A stretch of 64,000 bases of DNA, taken from the NCBI RefSeq assembly GCF_029227915.1, contig NC_079878.1, positions 9,114,001 through 9,178,000 on the forward strand, written 5' to 3'. This document shows, one piece after another, positions 61,641 through 64,000 of this stretch. Made by a program: the position numbers and the translations under genes. The stretch comes from Hydractinia symbiolongicarpus. Its lineage: Eukaryota > Cnidaria > Hydrozoa > Anthoathecata > Hydractiniidae. How positions within the stretch are numbered: the stretch's first letter is position 1; every line of letters begins with the position of its first letter. Under the pieces are notes generated by a model, which ran no database searches, had not been told where the DNA came from, and saw only the letters and a list, made by a program, of their open reading frames with translations.

Positions 61641-64000
61641 TATCCTTTATAATTTTATTGGTAAGGTTTGTAATAAGCCCAACTTTATATTAAATTAGAA
61701 TTAGAAATTACACTCTGATCAAGGGAAAATCCCTATACAACAGCTAGAACTGGATACAGAGGAAAAATATGGGTAACCAGTGGGAGAGTAATAGTGTGTT
61801 TTCCACTTGATTGATCTTACTCCTCTCAACTACAGCAAGAGCGTAGTTGTCAAAAAAAAAGATGTACAGAACTGATGAAACAAATGAAAGGAACAATTTA
61901 AATTACAATTGTCAACAAGGCATTTTAAATCTTCCCCAGTTCTTCTAAATTATCACAGCACTTATCTAATGCATTTTGTTTACCAGCTGGAACAGAATGG
62001 GTAAAAGTGTACATTAAATTTTGTTCACATTTTCTTTCTTTCCACTAGTTCTTAAAATGCTGCTTTCTTGAAATTTTTTGTTCCTGACTTCTTTAATGAC
62101 TTCTATTAGCAAAATGTATTGTTGAGTCACATTTCTGACACCTCCTGATTTTGCAATCTCTGTCAACAGGTTTCATTTAAAAACATCTGATCCTATTCAT
62201 GTTCTCTTTATATATTTTCTGTGCATTTCCATACAAAATACAATACTTCACAAAAAAAACCCTTCTTTAACCAAGGAACAGTTCCTGTAAGTGTGAAAAC
62301 CAATGTAGCTTATTCCAAGACAACACATCCTAAAACTATACAATTTCAATCAAAATCTTTATTTTTTATTGGATGTTTCTCATGTGAATCCAATCCATCT
62401 GAACATTGCTTAAAATTGCTTGATCCAATTGTTTAATCTTGTTCATATGTTCACTATTGTGATCCCATGTCATGGAGAGCACAGCTGATGCAAGTGTTTA
62501 TTTGCACACCCTGTTACCAAGGAAGATACCAGATAAACAATCTTTTTCAGGAAAGGCGTGCGATCGCGCACGCCTTAGCACACGCCTAAATCGTTTCAGG
62601 TGTGTGATTAATCGCACGCCTGAAAGATAAATCTTCAGTTTTCAAAATCAACCTATAAAATCTATTTTGTAGCGTGCGATGGCAGCCCTCGAAATAATTT
62701 TTGGAAAGTCGTCAGACAAAACGTACGATAGATTTCCGTCTTGGTCGGACACTTTTAGATCTCAGAAATTATTGAATAGTCCTGGTCCTTTTAATCCACA
62801 AACAAGCCTATTCATAGCCAACCTGACCATCCTAGCTAAATCACCGACTCCTGACTTAGTTAAAAGAACTACGTAGACATAAATCTCTTTTGCCTGACCC
62901 CTTCCTTGTTGGTAACCAGGTCTTACACAAGAAATCCAGCCATGAGGTTTTTAACTAATGTGGAGGTGAACGCCGACGGAGCACGGATGAAGCAAGTCTG
63001 CAAAACTGCACTTACAGGCGGAATAGACATTTTATCATGGATTTAATTGTAGATAATTTCTTCATTTGACAAAATAATTGGAAACCATAGCAAGTCCGAA
63101 TTTAATGGATTTTTTCTTTATGCCTGTAAAAACGAAACCCACAGTAACTTTCTGAATGTTGAAGTTTTAAGCTACGTGGATAAAGATTTTTTTTAATTTG
63201 AAAACAAAGCATATTTTGCCTATTTGCTTGTGATGACCTGAAAAATAAACAATAAATATAAAAATGACAGTATAGTCATGCATACTATTTTGGACATGTA
63301 GAAAAGGAAGTTAAGATTGAGAGAGTCGCTATACCAGTAGACTCTCGATCATCGTGTTTGGGATTTACGATTTAAAACTTCCCCCACTTTTCTACCGCAA
63401 AATGAATGCGCAGCAAAAATAACTTTGAAGCCCATATCGCAGGCGCAACATTCTTTGCACATGCGTTTTACATCGCATGTGGTACTTGATTTACACGTGT
63501 GAATCATTGCACACCTATACTCAAATATTCCTGAAAAAGACAGGATAAAGTGAGATTCATAAAAATAATAAAACCTTTTCTATGAATTTCTTATACTTGC
63601 AGTAGTAACATTGAGAGCAATCACTGCATTGTCTGATAATGCTACCACAATAGCAAAAACTCAAATCGTTAACTTTGTAAGGTCATTAATACTGTGTCCC
63701 TTAAAATACTTCTCTTTAGTTAAGATGATTTCATAATAGACAAGCTTTTCATTGATGTTTTTCATCTTTTCATCTTTTGCTAATGCCGTATGCTATGTGT
63801 GCTAAGCAAATATTATGTGAGTCTGACTTGACAAGAGACTCGTAAAAGGTCTTAGCGAAATTTTGATCAGAAGTATAAAACTTTTGGTTCCTTTTATCTG
63901 ATTGATTAATCAGCACAAAATAATATGGTTGATGGTATTACATTTTTTGTTCACTAAAAACATTTTAAGCAAAAAACAATGGATTTAACTTTAATTTAAC
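61641..64000. other. Gene-poor stretch to window end
   Basis: No supportable gene. It contains the GCGATCG hairpin repeat at 62553 and a pogo-type end CAGTAGACTCTCGATCATC at 63335 without a partner in the window. A 65-codon ORF at 62679-62876 begins just after the hairpin repeat and has no motif. Confidence 0.4.
62553..62640. repeat. GC-rich palindromes with GCGTGCGATCG and CAGGYGTGYGAT
   Basis: A palindrome AAGGCGTGCG-ATCG-CGCACGCCTT (62553-62576) is followed by a hairpin TTTCAGGTGTGTGAT / ATCGCACGCCTGAAA (about 62596-62627). The same motif family occurs at 54369-54442. Probably a foldback MITE family. Confidence 0.7.

Overview
This is an AT-rich, intron-containing animal nuclear genome window. 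It holds a class C GPCR, a secreted SPARC-family matrix protein and the metazoan splicing factor CLASRP, together with Harbinger, pogo/Tigger, Helitron, LINE and Sola-like elements. No rRNA, tRNA, operon or CRISPR array is visible. The gene and transposon mix suggests a non-bilaterian metazoan, most likely a cnidarian; that is inference, since there is no species-specific marker.

Layout. 1-3965: two PIF/Harbinger transposons head to tail around a shared TAA; the first is cut by the window edge, the second is complete but its genes are broken. 3966-10060: mostly unannotatable, with one short hypothetical ORF and a 249-bp (TA)n tract. 10155-12673 (-): a class C GPCR with its 5' exon(s) missing; an 80-bp MITE sits just past its stop. 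14388-18631: a 93-bp MITE, a fossil pogo/Tigger transposase and a swarm of pogo-type terminal fragments. 18636-23675: a complete 5,040-bp DNA transposon with perfect 29-bp inverted termini, a 4-bp target duplication and an uninterrupted 947-residue zinc-finger/DDD-type transposase. 24-32 kb: MITEs, a HIRAN-like relic, two small candidate genes and an old Harbinger copy split by another MITE.

32846-39176 (-): at least nine exons of a secreted modular protein (Kazal, EF-hand/SPARC-like, thyroglobulin-1, second EF-hand/SPARC-like, antistasin-like). 42234-56136 (-): CLASRP, reconstructed as 19 phase-consistent coding exons (655 residues). Its 3.7-kb intron 16 carries, on the opposite strand, an SGNH/GDSL-type hydrolase gene and a truncated tandem copy. 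59-62 kb: a putative 5' exon of an unknown plus-strand gene, then a rearranged non-LTR retrotransposon on the minus strand.

The host genes show no common pathway: CLASRP acts in nuclear splicing, the GPCR at the plasma membrane, and the SPARC-like and SGNH proteins are predicted to be secreted. What ties the region together is heavy insertion by small DNA transposons into introns and flanks.
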